In this document: positions 51,481 through 61,900 of the stretch, piece by piece
Numbering within the stretch: position 1 is the first letter of the stretch
Layout of the letters: every line of letters starts with the position of its first letter
NCBI GenBank assembly: GCA_964567125.1
Contig: CAZMLC010000003.1
Location: 1 to 64,000, forward strand
Direction: 5' to 3'
Length of the DNA: 64,000 nucleotides
From: CAZMLC01 sp964567125
Lineage (GTDB): Bacteria; Verrucomicrobiota; Kiritimatiellia; RFP12; UBA1067
Program-made: the position numbers and the translations under genes
Notes under the pieces: model-generated
Database searches by the model: none
Told to the model about the DNA's origin: nothing
Seen by the model: the letters and a program-made list of their open reading frames with translations, nothing else

Positions 51481-54123
51481 TTAATTGGCTTCCGTGTAGT
51501 CCTGGGTCAGCGTGAAGGTGACCTGCCCCTTGATATCGCGCGAGGAAGCGCCGATTTCCGCGGCGTACGCGCCGGCATCGGCGCGGAAGTTCTTGGCGTG
51601 AACATCGTAGTAGGTCAGATCGCCCGGCTTCACCGCGAGCGTCACGACTTTGCTTTCGCCCGGCAGCAATTCGACCTTGGCGAAATTCTTGAGCGCACGC
51701 ACTTCGCGTTCAACCTTGGGCGACGCAGCGAGATCGCGCACATAGAGCTGGACAACGTCTTGGCCCGCACGCGTGCCGGTATTGGTAACCTTCACGGAGA
51801 CTGTGAGCGTACCGTCCGGCGCAAGCGTCTTGGCGGAAGCGGTGATGGCGTCGTAAGCAAAGGTCGTATAGGAGAGACCGAAGCCGAAGGGGAACATCGG
51901 CGCGATGCGCTTCTTGTCGTACCAGCGATAGCCGATGAAGATGCCTTCCGCGTAAAACGAATTCGTGCCGTTGTAGGTGGCTGCCGATACTGCGGCAGGC
52001 GTATCACTCAATGCGACGGGACAGGTATGTGGCAGCTTGCCCGAGGGATTGACATCGCCGAAGAGGACCGCAGCCAGCGCCGTGCCGGCTTCCATGCCCG
52101 AGTAGCCGAGCTGCACGAGTGTCGCGGCCTGACGGACCCACGGCATTTCCATGGGCGAACCAGAGTGATTGACGATGATCGCCTTGGGCGCCCAGGTCAG
52201 CACCTTGGCGATGGCGTCATCGTGACCGGGAGGCAGGAGCATGTTCGGACGATCAGCGCCTTCGCATTCCAGCGCGCGGCCATGGCCATGTTCAGTGCCG
52301 GTCAGCACGATCACCGCATCGGCCTGACGCACGGTCGCTTCCATTTCGGAAAGGGAGAGTCCTTTTTCCGAAGGCAGGCGCCAGCCGAAGAAACAGGTCG
52401 ATTCGCTCTCGCCGACCGTGTACTCCACGGTGATCGCATATTCCTGCTTCGCGGTCAATGCGATTTCGCCATAGCCCGTGGGCGTGGGGAACTGGGCTTT
52501 CCAGTTGTCCATCACGCGTTTGCCATCGACAAAGATGCGCGTGCCGGCTTTGGCATTGGCGCGGGCGCCGAGCACATAGGTGCCGGTCTCGGGCGCAACG
52601 ACCTTGGCGCTCCAACGCACCGAGAAATCGCCGGGCTGGAGCTCCTTGACGGGCGCATTCATCTTCCAATCGACATTCAGCGCGCGTTGGAAACCAATCG
52701 CCGCAGGTGTTCCGGCGAGGGTCGTATTTGCGAAATAGCTGGCCTTCCAGGCGCGGACCGTCATGCCCTGGTCCTTGATATCCGTGTCGAAGGTGTTGAG
52801 CGCGCTTTCCGGCAGCGCGGCGAGCTTGGCATTCTGGTCGTCGAGCGTCAGCGGCATATAGGCCACGGAAACAGCGGCGCCCAGGCGATTGGTGATTCCT
52901 TCCAGCGGAACGATTTCATACGGCGGTTTACCCTCCGCGCTCCAGCCGCCGTTGCAGTGCTTGGTGATCGCGCCTTTGCCCATGACGACGACGCGTTTGA
53001 GCGCTTTCGGATCCAGCGGGAGAACCTGCCGGTCATTCTTGAGCAGCACGATACCCTCTTCAGCGACGCGGCGGGCAACAGCCTGATGCTCTTTCGTATT
53101 GATGCTGCCCTGGGCGCGCGTGCGGCCATCGAAGAGGCCGACCTTGGCCATCACATAGAGAATGTGCTGGGCCATGGCGGTGATCTCCGCTTCAGTAATC
53201 TGGCCTTCCTTGAGCGCCTTGTTCATTTGTTCCGGTTTAAAGACGCGGATCTGATTGCCGGCGTTCATCTCGATATCCGTTCCGCCCTTGACGCCCTTGA
53301 CCGTGTCGTGGACGCTGCCCCAGTCGGTAATCACAAGACCTTTAAAGCCCCAGGCCTTGCGCAGAATCGTCGTATTGAGATAAGCGTTCTGGCTGCAGAA
53401 TTCAGCTTCGCAGAGCCCCGGGACGGTCAGCTTGTTGTAGGCGTTCATCACGGCCAGCACGCCGGCATCCTTGACTGCGGCGCGGAAAATCGGCAGATAG
53501 GTTTCATGCAAGGTGCGCTCGTCGATCGTGGCGATCACGCTGTTGCGGTTCCACTCCTGGCTGTTGGCGGCAAAGTGCTTCACGCAGGCCGAGACATCGT
53601 GCGACTGAACCGCCTTGATATAGGGAACAGCCATGGCGATGCCGAGGGCCTGATCTTCCGTAAGGTATTCGAAATTGCGTCCGCAGAGTGGGGTGCGCAT
53701 GATATTGACGCCGGGCCCGAGGATCATATCCTTGTTGCGCGCGCGCAATTCGCTGCCGATCACATTGCCGTAGGCGGTTGCGAGATCACGGTTCCACGTC
53801 GCGGCCAACACTTCAAGCGTGGGGAGCGAGGTGGATTGATCCGAGGGATCATCGGCTTTCTTCGCACGATTAAAGGTCATGCGATCCAAGTCCGCGCGCA
53901 CATTGCAGGAGCTGTCGGTAAAATAGAACTCCGTGTTGAGGCCGATGCGCGGAATCGGATTCAGCGACATCGTGCTGATACCCGCGCAGAGCGAGATTTT
54001 CTCCGCTAACGTCATCTTAGCGAGGACCGCGTTAGCTTCGTCAAGAGCAGGGTCAGTGGAAGGCCGGGCGAAACCGACCTGGATGCAGGCGAGCGTAAGG
54101 CATGCTGTGACTATTTTTTTCAT
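51481..54123 (-). CDS. Secreted GH3 beta-glucosidase with PA14 insert
   Basis: 880 residues, signal peptide MKKIVTACLTLACIQVGFA. The GH3 barrel shows SDQSTSLPTLEVLAATWNRDL, PGVNIMRTPLCGRNFEYLTED, KHFAANSQE (about 182-190) and nucleophile candidate Asp267 in ITDWGS. The second domain has VVLTGTEHGHGRALECEGADR-like sequence. A PA14 domain is inserted (about 480-610, GTYVLGARANAKAGTRIFVDG) and an FN3-like domain ends the protein (GQDVVQLYVRD, ELLPGESKVVTLAV). This is the BglX-like arrangement with PA14, found in enzymes acting on beta-glucosides or xylosides. AGGAG lies 10 nt before the ATG. Confidence 0.95.
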   Translation of the reverse strand: MKKIVTACLTLACIQVGFARPSTDPALDEANAVLAKMTLAEKISLCAGISTMSLNPIPRIGLNTEFYFTDSSCNVRADLDRMTFNRAKKADDPSDQSTSLPTLEVLAATWNRDLATAYGNVIGSELRARNKDMILGPGVNIMRTPLCGRNFEYLTEDQALGIAMAVPYIKAVQSHDVSACVKHFAANSQEWNRNSVIATIDERTLHETYLPIFRAAVKDAGVLAVMNAYNKLTVPGLCEAEFCSQNAYLNTTILRKAWGFKGLVITDWGSVHDTVKGVKGGTDIEMNAGNQIRVFKPEQMNKALKEGQITEAEITAMAQHILYVMAKVGLFDGRTRAQGSINTKEHQAVARRVAEEGIVLLKNDRQVLPLDPKALKRVVVMGKGAITKHCNGGWSAEGKPPYEIVPLEGITNRLGAAVSVAYMPLTLDDQNAKLAALPESALNTFDTDIKDQGMTVRAWKASYFANTTLAGTPAAIGFQRALNVDWKMNAPVKELQPGDFSVRWSAKVVAPETGTYVLGARANAKAGTRIFVDGKRVMDNWKAQFPTPTGYGEIALTAKQEYAITVEYTVGESESTCFFGWRLPSEKGLSLSEMEATVRQADAVIVLTGTEHGHGRALECEGADRPNMLLPPGHDDAIAKVLTWAPKAIIVNHSGSPMEMPWVRQAATLVQLGYSGMEAGTALAAVLFGDVNPSGKLPHTCPVALSDTPAAVSAATYNGTNSFYAEGIFIGYRWYDKKRIAPMFPFGFGLSYTTFAYDAITASAKTLAPDGTLTVSVKVTNTGTRAGQDVVQLYVRDLAASPKVEREVRALKNFAKVELLPGESKVVTLAVKPGDLTYYDVHAKNFRADAGAYAAEIGASSRDIKGQVTFTLTQDYTEAN

Positions 54124-54158
54124 GATGGAAATTCTCCTAAATCGATCAAAACACGTCT

Positions 54159-54188
54159 TTTATCTCATAATTCACGCGCCAGCGTCAA
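54159..54188 (-). promoter_or_regulatory. Candidate promoter of the GH3 gene
   Basis: On the minus strand TTGACG (54188-54183), an 18-nt spacer and GATAAA (54164-54159), 36 bp before the GH3 start. Confidence 0.4.
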
Positions 54189-54238
54189 GCCGCGAACCCA
54201 GGCCCCGCCCTAAAGCGGATTTTGTCCGTTCTGCAGGG

Positions 54239-54268
54239 TTGAACTAAAACAGTTGAATATGATAATCT
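54239..54268 (+). promoter_or_regulatory. Candidate promoter of the 54.3 kb gene cluster
   Basis: TTGAAC (54239-54244), an 18-nt spacer and TAATCT (54263-54268), giving a leader of about 24 nt with GGGAG before the ATG at 54299. Confidence 0.5.
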
Positions 54269-54298
54269 ATTAACCATCAAAAAAGGGAGTTTTGGCGT

Positions 54299-54754
54299 AT
54301 GGCGTTATCAAATTGGCGAACAGAGCTGGGCGGGATCCTTGGTGGTCGTGCCCGCGCAACGCGTGCTGAATATGAAAATTCGGTATTCGAGGAATTTCTT
54401 CGCACGGTTGCTATGGCCGCATTAAACGACCTCGCAGAGGAGTTAAATGCAAATCTCGGTCGCGACGCGCAGGTGCGCCTTGCTCCAGGGTCCGCGACGA
54501 TCAGCGTGCGCAACAAGGCGACGGACGCCGAGGAGATCACCTTCCGCGTCATGAAGCATTTCGTGCAAAACGGCATTCTGCCGCGCGCGGAAGTGCGCCT
54601 CAATCGGGGTCAGCGGCTGGTCAAATACGAGAGCATGTTCCGTCCAGATCCGCAGACTTATCCGATTTCCGTTGTGACCGCGGATGATATTATTCAGTGC
54701 TTCCTGCGCTATTATCGCATGGGCATGGAAGGCAACAACAGCGTTGAAGTGTAA
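54299..54754 (+). CDS. Uncharacterised protein, 151 residues
   Basis: A soluble protein without signal peptide or membrane span. The N-terminal half is helical (AEYENSVFEEFLRTVAMAALNDLAEELNANL split by turns), followed by a strand-rich part (ATISVRNKATDAEEITFRVMKHFV) and a C-terminal helix (VTADDIIQCFLRYYRMGME). No family was recognised. It leads a tight plus-strand set, 9 bp before the WalJ-like hydrolase and then rnhC, so a housekeeping nucleic-acid-related role is possible by association only. Confidence 0.75.
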   Translation: MALSNWRTELGGILGGRARATRAEYENSVFEEFLRTVAMAALNDLAEELNANLGRDAQVRLAPGSATISVRNKATDAEEITFRVMKHFVQNGILPRAEVRLNRGQRLVKYESMFRPDPQTYPISVVTADDIIQCFLRYYRMGMEGNNSVEV

Positions 54755-54763
54755 GTAGGCATC

Positions 54764-55573
54764 ATGGAATTCTGCGTCTTGGCGAGTGGCAGCCGAGGAA
54801 ACTGCACCTATGTTTCCAGCGGTGGAACCTCGATTTTAGTTGATTTTGGCCTTTCGGCGCGCACCACGGTAAAACGGTTGAGCGAGATCGGCGTTGCGCC
54901 GACAGCGATTGAGGCCGTGCTCTTCTCGCACGATCACGTGGATCACTGGCAAGGCATTGAGACCTTCAGCACGAACTATCCTGTGCGTCTCTTTGCCAAT
55001 GAGGGCACGGCGAGCAGCATTGACGGTGCGTGCAAGAAGTGTGCGCTCACCTGGGAGATCTTCGAGACCGCCAACGTGTTTACCATTGGCGCGTTGCAGA
55101 TTGAGGCTTTTTCGGTTTCGCACGATGCGACGGATACGGTTGGTTTCGTGATTTCCGACGGAAGTGTCAAACTGGCGATTGTGACGGATCTGGGACAATC
55201 ATCGCAGGTCGTTGAGAATAAGTTGCGCCATTGCCATGCGGTGATCCTTGAGAGCAACCATGACTACGAAATGCTGATGCAATCGGAACGGCCCTGGTCG
55301 CTGAAGAGCCGGATCAACGGGCGCAGCGGACATCTCTCGAACGAAGCTGCGGCCGAGTTGATTCAGCGGTCGCTCTCCGATCAGCTGCATGGCATCCTGC
55401 TGGCCCATCTGAGTCAGGATTGCAATACGAAGACCCTGGCGCGCCGCGCCATGGAAACTGTTTTAAAAGAGGCAAACCGCCTGGATGTACACCTCAGCGT
55501 GCTGGAGCAGGAACATCCCAGCGCCCGGTTTCAGTTGACCCGTGAAACCCTGATCATCCAGCAGGTGCCGTGA
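54764..55573 (+). CDS. WalJ/YycJ-like metallo-beta-lactamase-fold hydrolase
   Basis: 269 residues. The metal-binding motif FSHDHVDHWQG (HxHxDH), SVSHDATDTVGFVI, AIVTDLGQSSQVVE, LESNHDYEML and GHLSNEAAAELI match the YycJ/WalJ branch, thought to act as a 5' exonuclease or in coordinating replication with the cell wall. The start MEFCVLASGSRGNCTYVSSG is typical (ASGSxGN). It lies between the uncharacterised gene and rnhC, spacing 9 and 14 bp. Zinc or another divalent metal is expected. Confidence 0.93.
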   Translation: MEFCVLASGSRGNCTYVSSGGTSILVDFGLSARTTVKRLSEIGVAPTAIEAVLFSHDHVDHWQGIETFSTNYPVRLFANEGTASSIDGACKKCALTWEIFETANVFTIGALQIEAFSVSHDATDTVGFVISDGSVKLAIVTDLGQSSQVVENKLRHCHAVILESNHDYEMLMQSERPWSLKSRINGRSGHLSNEAAAELIQRSLSDQLHGILLAHLSQDCNTKTLARRAMETVLKEANRLDVHLSVLEQEHPSARFQLTRETLIIQQVP

Positions 55574-55587
55574 GAAAAGGATCTGTT

Positions 55588-56586
55588 ATGCAGGAACCAA
55601 GCAGCCCCGCGAAAAAAAATTCATTCACCTTCGTGTTGACGAAAGAGCAGCAGGAAGCCTTGAAAATTCTGCTGAACATGGGCAATTATCGTAAGAAGGA
55701 GGTTCCGCACACGGTGATCGCCGTGGAGGCGGAAGATTGCAACGTCAACCTCTATACCAGCGGCAAGTGTCTTGTCCAGGGCCGCGGCGCACACGATTTC
55801 GTGCTCTTCTTTCTTGAACCGAACGTCTTGCAGAGCGCGTCGCTCGGCTACGAAGAGGTGCTCAATCCGGAGCTGGTTTCCCCGCACATGGGCATCGACG
55901 AAAGCGGTAAAGGCGACTTCTTCGGTCCGCTGGTGGCCTGCTCGGTCTATGTGGATCGCGACCTCGCGCACGCCATGCAGGAGCTGGGCGTGAAGGACTG
56001 TAAATTGCTGACCGACAAGGCGGTGCTGGCCATTGGCGCCAAGACGCGCCAGCTGCTCACGCCGAAGCGGTTTACCCTCGTGGCAATCGGCAACGAAGCC
56101 TACAATCGGCTCTATGCCAAGATGCGCAATGTCAATACGCTGCTGGCCTGGGCCCATGCGCGCTGCATTGAAAATCTTCTGGAGTCCATGCCGGAATGCC
56201 CGCGCGCCGTGGCCGACCAGTTCGGCGCCAAGCAGGTCATTGAACGTGCGCTGATGAAGAAGGGCCGCTCCATCAAACTGGAACAGCGTCACAAAGCTGA
56301 ATCCGATATCGCGGTGGCCGCCGCATCCGTGCTGGCGCGCGAAGCCTTTTTGCGCAGCCTTGCAAAGATGAAAGACATTTACGGCGTAGAATTCCACAAG
56401 GGCGCTTCGGAGCAGGTGCGCACGTCGGCGATTGAACTCATCAAGAAAAATGATCCGACGATTCTGCTAAAAACGTGCAAATGCCATTTCCGTACAGCCG
56501 ATCAGGTCTTGCAGGCCTGCGGCGCTTCGCGTGCGGCTCTGGGACCTGAGGGGCAAGTGACATCGCGAACAGAACGGGACGCCTAA
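55588..56586 (+). CDS. rnhC: Ribonuclease HIII
   Basis: 332 residues. The N-terminal TBP-like substrate-binding domain (about 1-90) is followed by the catalytic part with GIDESGKGDFFGPLVA (Asp104, Glu105 as metal ligands), DCKLLTDKAV, VADQFGAK and KAESDIAVAAASVLAREAFL. The order and the N-terminal extension separate it from RNase HII. The ATG at 55588 has AAGGA about 8 nt upstream; an in-frame GTG at 55570 overlaps the previous stop. It removes RNA from RNA-DNA hybrids during replication. Confidence 0.95.
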   Translation: MQEPSSPAKKNSFTFVLTKEQQEALKILLNMGNYRKKEVPHTVIAVEAEDCNVNLYTSGKCLVQGRGAHDFVLFFLEPNVLQSASLGYEEVLNPELVSPHMGIDESGKGDFFGPLVACSVYVDRDLAHAMQELGVKDCKLLTDKAVLAIGAKTRQLLTPKRFTLVAIGNEAYNRLYAKMRNVNTLLAWAHARCIENLLESMPECPRAVADQFGAKQVIERALMKKGRSIKLEQRHKAESDIAVAAASVLAREAFLRSLAKMKDIYGVEFHKGASEQVRTSAIELIKKNDPTILLKTCKCHFRTADQVLQACGASRAALGPEGQVTSRTERDA

Positions 56587-56645
56587 GATTTTCGGGCTTC
56601 GTTGCGCGTTCCTTGCATCATCCTTTAAAAAAGGAGGAACAGCGT

Positions 56646-58953
56646 GTGAATACAACGCACCATCAACGCGTGAGGACAGTCTGCCGGAAAAGCCTCGCAG
56701 GCCTTGTGATCACTGCGGCGCTAACCAGCTGTGCCGCGCCGGATCCTGCGCGCTACAACGTAATCTGGGATTCGCCCAGCGCCGACTGCCACGGCTCCAT
56801 GCCGCTCGGTAACGGCGAGATCGGACTCAACGTATGGACGCTGGCGGATGGTTCGCTCCATCTGCTCATCAGCAAGACCGATGCCTGGGACGAACAGGGC
56901 CGGCTCGTCAAGATCGGCGAGGTGGTGCTGCGCTTCGCACCCGACGTTTTTAAAGGTCCTTTCCGGCAAGAGCTGGATCTGAAGTCGGGCTCCATCGTGA
57001 TTCAGGATAAACTTCGGATCTGGGTGGATGCGCATCATCCCGTGGTGCGCGTGACCACGGACCTGCCCGCGCAAGCGGATCTTGCACTCTGGCGGACAAA
57101 CCGCTGCGAACTGACGCAGCTTCAGACCAGCGACATCATGCAGCATGCGCCGGCAACGCTGCGCAAGCCTGTCTTTATTGAACCCGATACCGTATTGGAA
57201 AAGACCGACGCAGCCATCACATGGTATCATCACAATGTCCAATCCGGTGGTCCGGCGATGCTGGCGCAGATTCAAGGCCTGACCGAATACGCGCAGCCCG
57301 ATCCGCTGGCTGACCGCATCTTCGGGGCACGCCTCGTCAAACGCGCGCAGGGATTCGATATCGTCGTGTTGACGCAACAGCCGTCCACACCGCAACGCTG
57401 GCTGAAGGCCCTCACCGAACTGACCGAACAGACGCGCACGCCCGATTTTGCCGCCCATTGCCGCTGGTGGGCGGACCATGCTGCGCGGAGCTGGTTCTGC
57501 GCCGTGCGCAATCAAACAGCGCAACCCGCATACGCAGCGCCCTATCCAACCAATGCTCATCCGTTGCGCATCGGCGAGGATCAGACCGGCAACAATCGCT
57601 TTGCCGGCGAGATGCGCAATGTTCGCGTGACCACGAATGCGCAGGGGGCCATCACGTTTGCGGCAGAGGTGAGGCCTGCCACGAATGAGAAAGGACGACT
57701 CTTCGATAAGCTGACGCCCGGCAAGCAGGACGGCTTCCTGATCGATACCTATCCGGGAAACAGTCTGCGGCTCATATCAGGTTCCTTCCATCAGGGGGTT
57801 AAAGGCGTGTTGCCGCACGGCGCGTGGGCGCGTATCGAGGCCGTCGCCGATCCGCAGGCCGGCGGATGGCGCGTGGCGATCAACAGCACGAACGTGATCG
57901 ATTCAACCGAAGCGCGGATCAGTGACGATGCGGACTATGTCAGTCAAATGGTCGCCTTGCAGCGCTTCATCACCACCTGCGCGGGACGGGGAACCTTCCC
58001 GATCAAGTTCAACGGGTCGCTCTTCACGGTGGCGCCGGATGTTGCGGGCGATCATGATTTCCGGCGCTGGGGGCCGGGGTATTGGTGGCAAAACACGCGG
58101 CTGCCCTATATCGGCATGTGCGCCTGGGGCGATNNNNNNNNNNNNNNNNNNNNNNNNNNNNNNNNNNNNNNNNNNNNNNNNNNNNNNNNNNNNNNNNNNN
58201 NNNNNNNNNNNNNNNNNNNNNNNNNNNNNNNNNTGCACGAATGCCCTGCCGGAAATCGCGGGTTGTTACGCCGTGACGGAGCGGCTGCTGGGTTTGCGCG
58301 AAACGCCGCGGACAGATCGAACGTTTTTGGAACAGGTGCGCGCCAAGCTGCCGCCACTGCCGGTGCGCACCGTGGCGGGCAAAGCGATGCTGGCCCCTGC
58401 TGCGACCTGGGCGGAAAAGCGCAACAGCGAAAACCCGGAACTCTACGCAGTTTATCCGTTCCGTCTGGTCTCCTTTGAAAAAGCCAATCGCGATCTGGGC
58501 ATCGAGGCGTTGAAGTACTGCACCGACAAGGGCTCTTTCGGATGGCGTCAGGATGATCTCTTCATGGCCTATCTCGGCTTGGCGGAAGAGGCGCGGAAAG
58601 CCGTTGTGACGCGAGCCAGACGCTCCGATAAAAAAGAGCGCTTCCCTGCCTTTTGGGGACCCAACTACGATTGGACGCCGGATCAGGATCATGGCGGTGT
58701 GCTCGTCAAGGCGGTCCAGTCGATGATCATGCAGACCGAGGGCCGCAAAATCTATCTGCTCCCCGCCTGGCCGCGCGGATGGGATTGTGATTTCCAACTG
58801 CATGCACCTTTCAAAACCGTGGTCCGCGCGACCGTGAAAAATGGCAACCTGGTTTCGTGGGACGTCGAGCCCGCTGCGCGCAAAGCGGATGTCGTGATTC
58901 TGCCGAAACGTGACGAAGAGATTGACTTTCAAAGAGTAGGAACGTTACACTAA
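56646..58953 (+). CDS. DUF5703-type glycosidase-like lipoprotein with LamG insert, interrupted by an assembly gap
   Basis: Start GTG 56646 with AGGAGG 8 nt upstream; signal sequence ends at lipobox ALTSC. NVIWDSPSADCHGSMPLGNGEIGLNVW is the opening of DUF5703 proteins, related to the GH95-like (alpha/alpha)6-barrel glycosidases. Residues about 280-455 look like a LamG/concanavalin insert (GRLFDKLTPGKQDGFLIDTYP, WRVAINSTNVIDS). The 100-N gap at 58134 hides part of the barrel. The second half (from 58234, frame shifted relative to the first because the gap length is nominal) continues with KERFPAFWGPNYDWTPDQDHGG and IYLLPAWPRGWDCDFQLHAPFKTVV, typical of GH95-like ends, and stops at 58953. I treat it as one gene. 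Confidence 0.8.
57661..57682. repeat. Possible diverged copy of the dispersed palindrome
   Basis: GGCAG, an AGGTGAGGC centre and CTGCCAC resemble the 7625 and 63688 copies, including the GTGAGG centre, but the left arm is degraded. It lies in frame in the DUF5703 gene. Confidence 0.3.
58134..58233. other. Assembly gap, 100 N
   Basis: Exactly 100 unknown bases inside the DUF5703-type gene. Flanking halves fall in different frames, so the true length is not 100. Confidence 0.98.
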
Positions 58954-58990
58954 AAAAAATTAACTCAATGGGTGTGAAGGAGATCGTAAT

Positions 58991-61900
58991 ATGAAAACGT
59001 ATACGAGGTGGTCTTTTGCTTTGCGTACACTCGGCATATGCGCAGCATGCAGTCCCTGTCTTCTGCATGCGGCCAGCGGAACGTGGAACGGTACGGAGAG
59101 TGTGCTCTGGACAAACAGTATGAACTGGAGTGCGGCGCCCTATCCGACAGGCAACGACACCGCCAGTTTTATGGGAACAGGGAACGGCAACACCCAGATT
59201 GATCTGACGGGTCTTGTTGCGATCAAATCAATAACCTTTGATTCCGCGAATGCCGCCGGGTATACGATCGGCAGCGGAGGCGTTGATGCACAGACCTTGA
59301 ATCTCGTGACCGATGGTCAGATCACGCTATCTTCGCCTGTTGTGGCAGACCAAACGGTTGCCGCGCTGGTCCAATTGCCAGGGAATTACACGCTGATCAA
59401 CAATGCGCCTGCGCGCACGCTGAACATCAACACGGTGAAATGTACCGGTGGCGCCAATCTATCGCTGAATGGCAACGGCAGTTTTTCATTCTTGGGGAAT
59501 CTGCAGCGCAACAACAACTCCTTCACCATGACCCAAAATGGAACAAACAGTGTGACGGTGTATGGCGCGAACAATCAGGTCAATGCGTGGAATATCAATG
59601 GAACAAAGGCGATCTTGAATTTGGCGGAGGGCTCTCTGACCACGTTTTATGGCGGCGGAGGTAACAACCTGATCGCAACACAGGACGCTGTGATCAATGG
59701 TCCGGGCGCACTGATTTTAAGTAATGGCGGAGGAGAAAATTTCGCCGACAACTCTGTCGCGAGCGGCAAAACCCTAACGATCAATGCGCGGCTCACCGGG
59801 CCGACAGGATTGGAATACTGGCATGATCGGAATTTCGGAACCCTCCTGTTGCTGGGTAAAAATGATTTTGCCTCGAATGTCATCATGAACGCGGCCGGGA
59901 CGCTGGCCGTGACGAACGTGGGCAATCAAGGCTCGCTGACCAGTAATCTGGGCGCAGGTTCAAAGGTGATTTTCAATTCAACGTACGGCGGCGCCTCCTG
60001 CGTGAAATATCTCGGTGTAGGGGAAACCACGGATCGCATCTTCGAATTTAGGAGAGACGGTATCCTTGAGCAGGCTGGATCGAACGGAGTGCTGCGGCTG
60101 ACGAGCAATCTCAATTCCTCGGGATCCCTGACCGTGACGTTGCGCGGTTCGACCGAGGGTATCGGCGAAATCGCAGGCGTTATTCCCGGCAGCACGACGG
60201 TAGCGAAGTCAGGATCGGGCACCTGGTTCCTGACAGCGTCGAACACCTATAGCGGAGCGACCGTGGTGAATGCGGGGACTCTCATTCTGACCGGGAAAGG
60301 GTCGGCGCGGCAATGCACCGGCCTGACGCTCAGTGGAGGATCGCTGACGCTCTTCAATACCGTGCTCTCCAACAGTACGGATCGCCTTTCAGACAACGTG
60401 GCAGTGACGTTGACAGGCGGCACGTTGAGCTTTTCAAACGAAGTCTCCGCAACGGCGAGTTACAGTGAAACCCTGGGCGCGGCCACGGTGAGCAGCAACA
60501 GCAGCACGATCGCCATCGCGCCGGCAGCCGAAGGACAGGCTGCGACGTTATACCTGAATTCGATTGTCCGTAATGCGGGCGCTACGCTTAATTTTACAGG
60601 TGAAGGTCTGGGCGATAGCGATCGCGCGCGCATCTTTATTGCACAGCAAGGCGATGGCTTGATCGGNNNNNNNNNNNNNNNNNNNNNNNNNNNNNNNNNN
60701 NNNNNNNNNNNNNNNNNNNNNNNNNNNNNNNNNNNNNNNNNNNNNNNNNNNNNNNNNNNNNNNNNNCGCGGCGTACTGACGCTGCAGGATAACGGCATCA
60801 TTACGCAGCGCCTTTATGTCGGTAACAACGGCGGCAGCGCGGGTGCGGTCTATCAGCGCGGCGGTGTGATGCACAACTGGGGCGGCGGTTCCGCGGATGG
60901 TCGCATCGGCGTCTATGGATATGGGTATTATGAATTGAACAGCGGGACCTTTACCAACAATGGCTGGACGCATCTGGCTTTCGGCGCGCAATCGATCGGC
61001 ATCCTGAGACAGACGGGGGGCAGTTTCAAAATGGGGAGCGTCTACGATGGTAACTTCGGCATCAGCCGCGGCGGAACAGGCGTCGTCTATATGACGGGTG
61101 GAACCTTTGCCACAGCCTCGTCGTTGGATGTCGGAGAGCAGTGGGACAATGGCACAACCAATGGTTTTGCGGAGTTCACGCTTGCCGACGGACGTGCCGA
61201 GATCAATGGCGATCTCTATATGGCGGATCGTTACAGCATGCTCAGCGTTGTCACCCTTAAAGGGGGAACCTTGGCGGCGAATCGGTTTGTGCGCGCAGGA
61301 CGCAGTCCGGCAACGGCGGTGGTCAATTTCGATGGTGGCGTTTTCCTTGCGCGGACGTCCGGTTCTGTGTTTGGGACAGGAACCAATGCTCCTAACGCGG
61401 TTAATCTGTACGCAAAGGGTCTTGTTTTCGATACGACCAACATCACCTGCACGATTCCTGTTCCGCTGCAAGCGCCTGCGGGAAGCGGGGTGACCGCAAT
61501 CAACATCACGCCGCGCGACGGATATATCGGACCACCGATGGTCACGATTTCGGGCGGTGGCGGAACCGGCGCGACGGCGGTCGCCACGTTTGATTCAACG
61601 TTGGGTCGAGTAACTGGCATTGAAGTGACCAGCCCTGGTTTTGGCTACACGTCAACGCCGACCGTAACGCTTTCCGGAGGAGGAACGAATATCCAGACTG
61701 CGGTCGGAAGCGTCACGCTGGCTGCGAATGTCAGCGGTGGTTTGACCAAGCTCGGATCTGGAACACTGATACTCAATGCAACGAATACCTATACCGCCGC
61801 GACGCTGATCAGCAACGGAACTGTGCGACTGGGTGTGCCCAGCGCCTTGCCGACCAACAATGTTGTCACGATTTGCAACGGAACGCTCGATTTGGGCTCT

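Noticed and set aside
51373..54009. An 878-residue open frame antisense to the GH3 gene, and similar long antisense frames at 8055-9593, 34007-35293 and 2330-3451
   Set aside because: They mirror strongly supported genes, have Arg/His-rich composition, no family motifs and no ribosome sites. They arise from the high-GC codon bias of the real strand.
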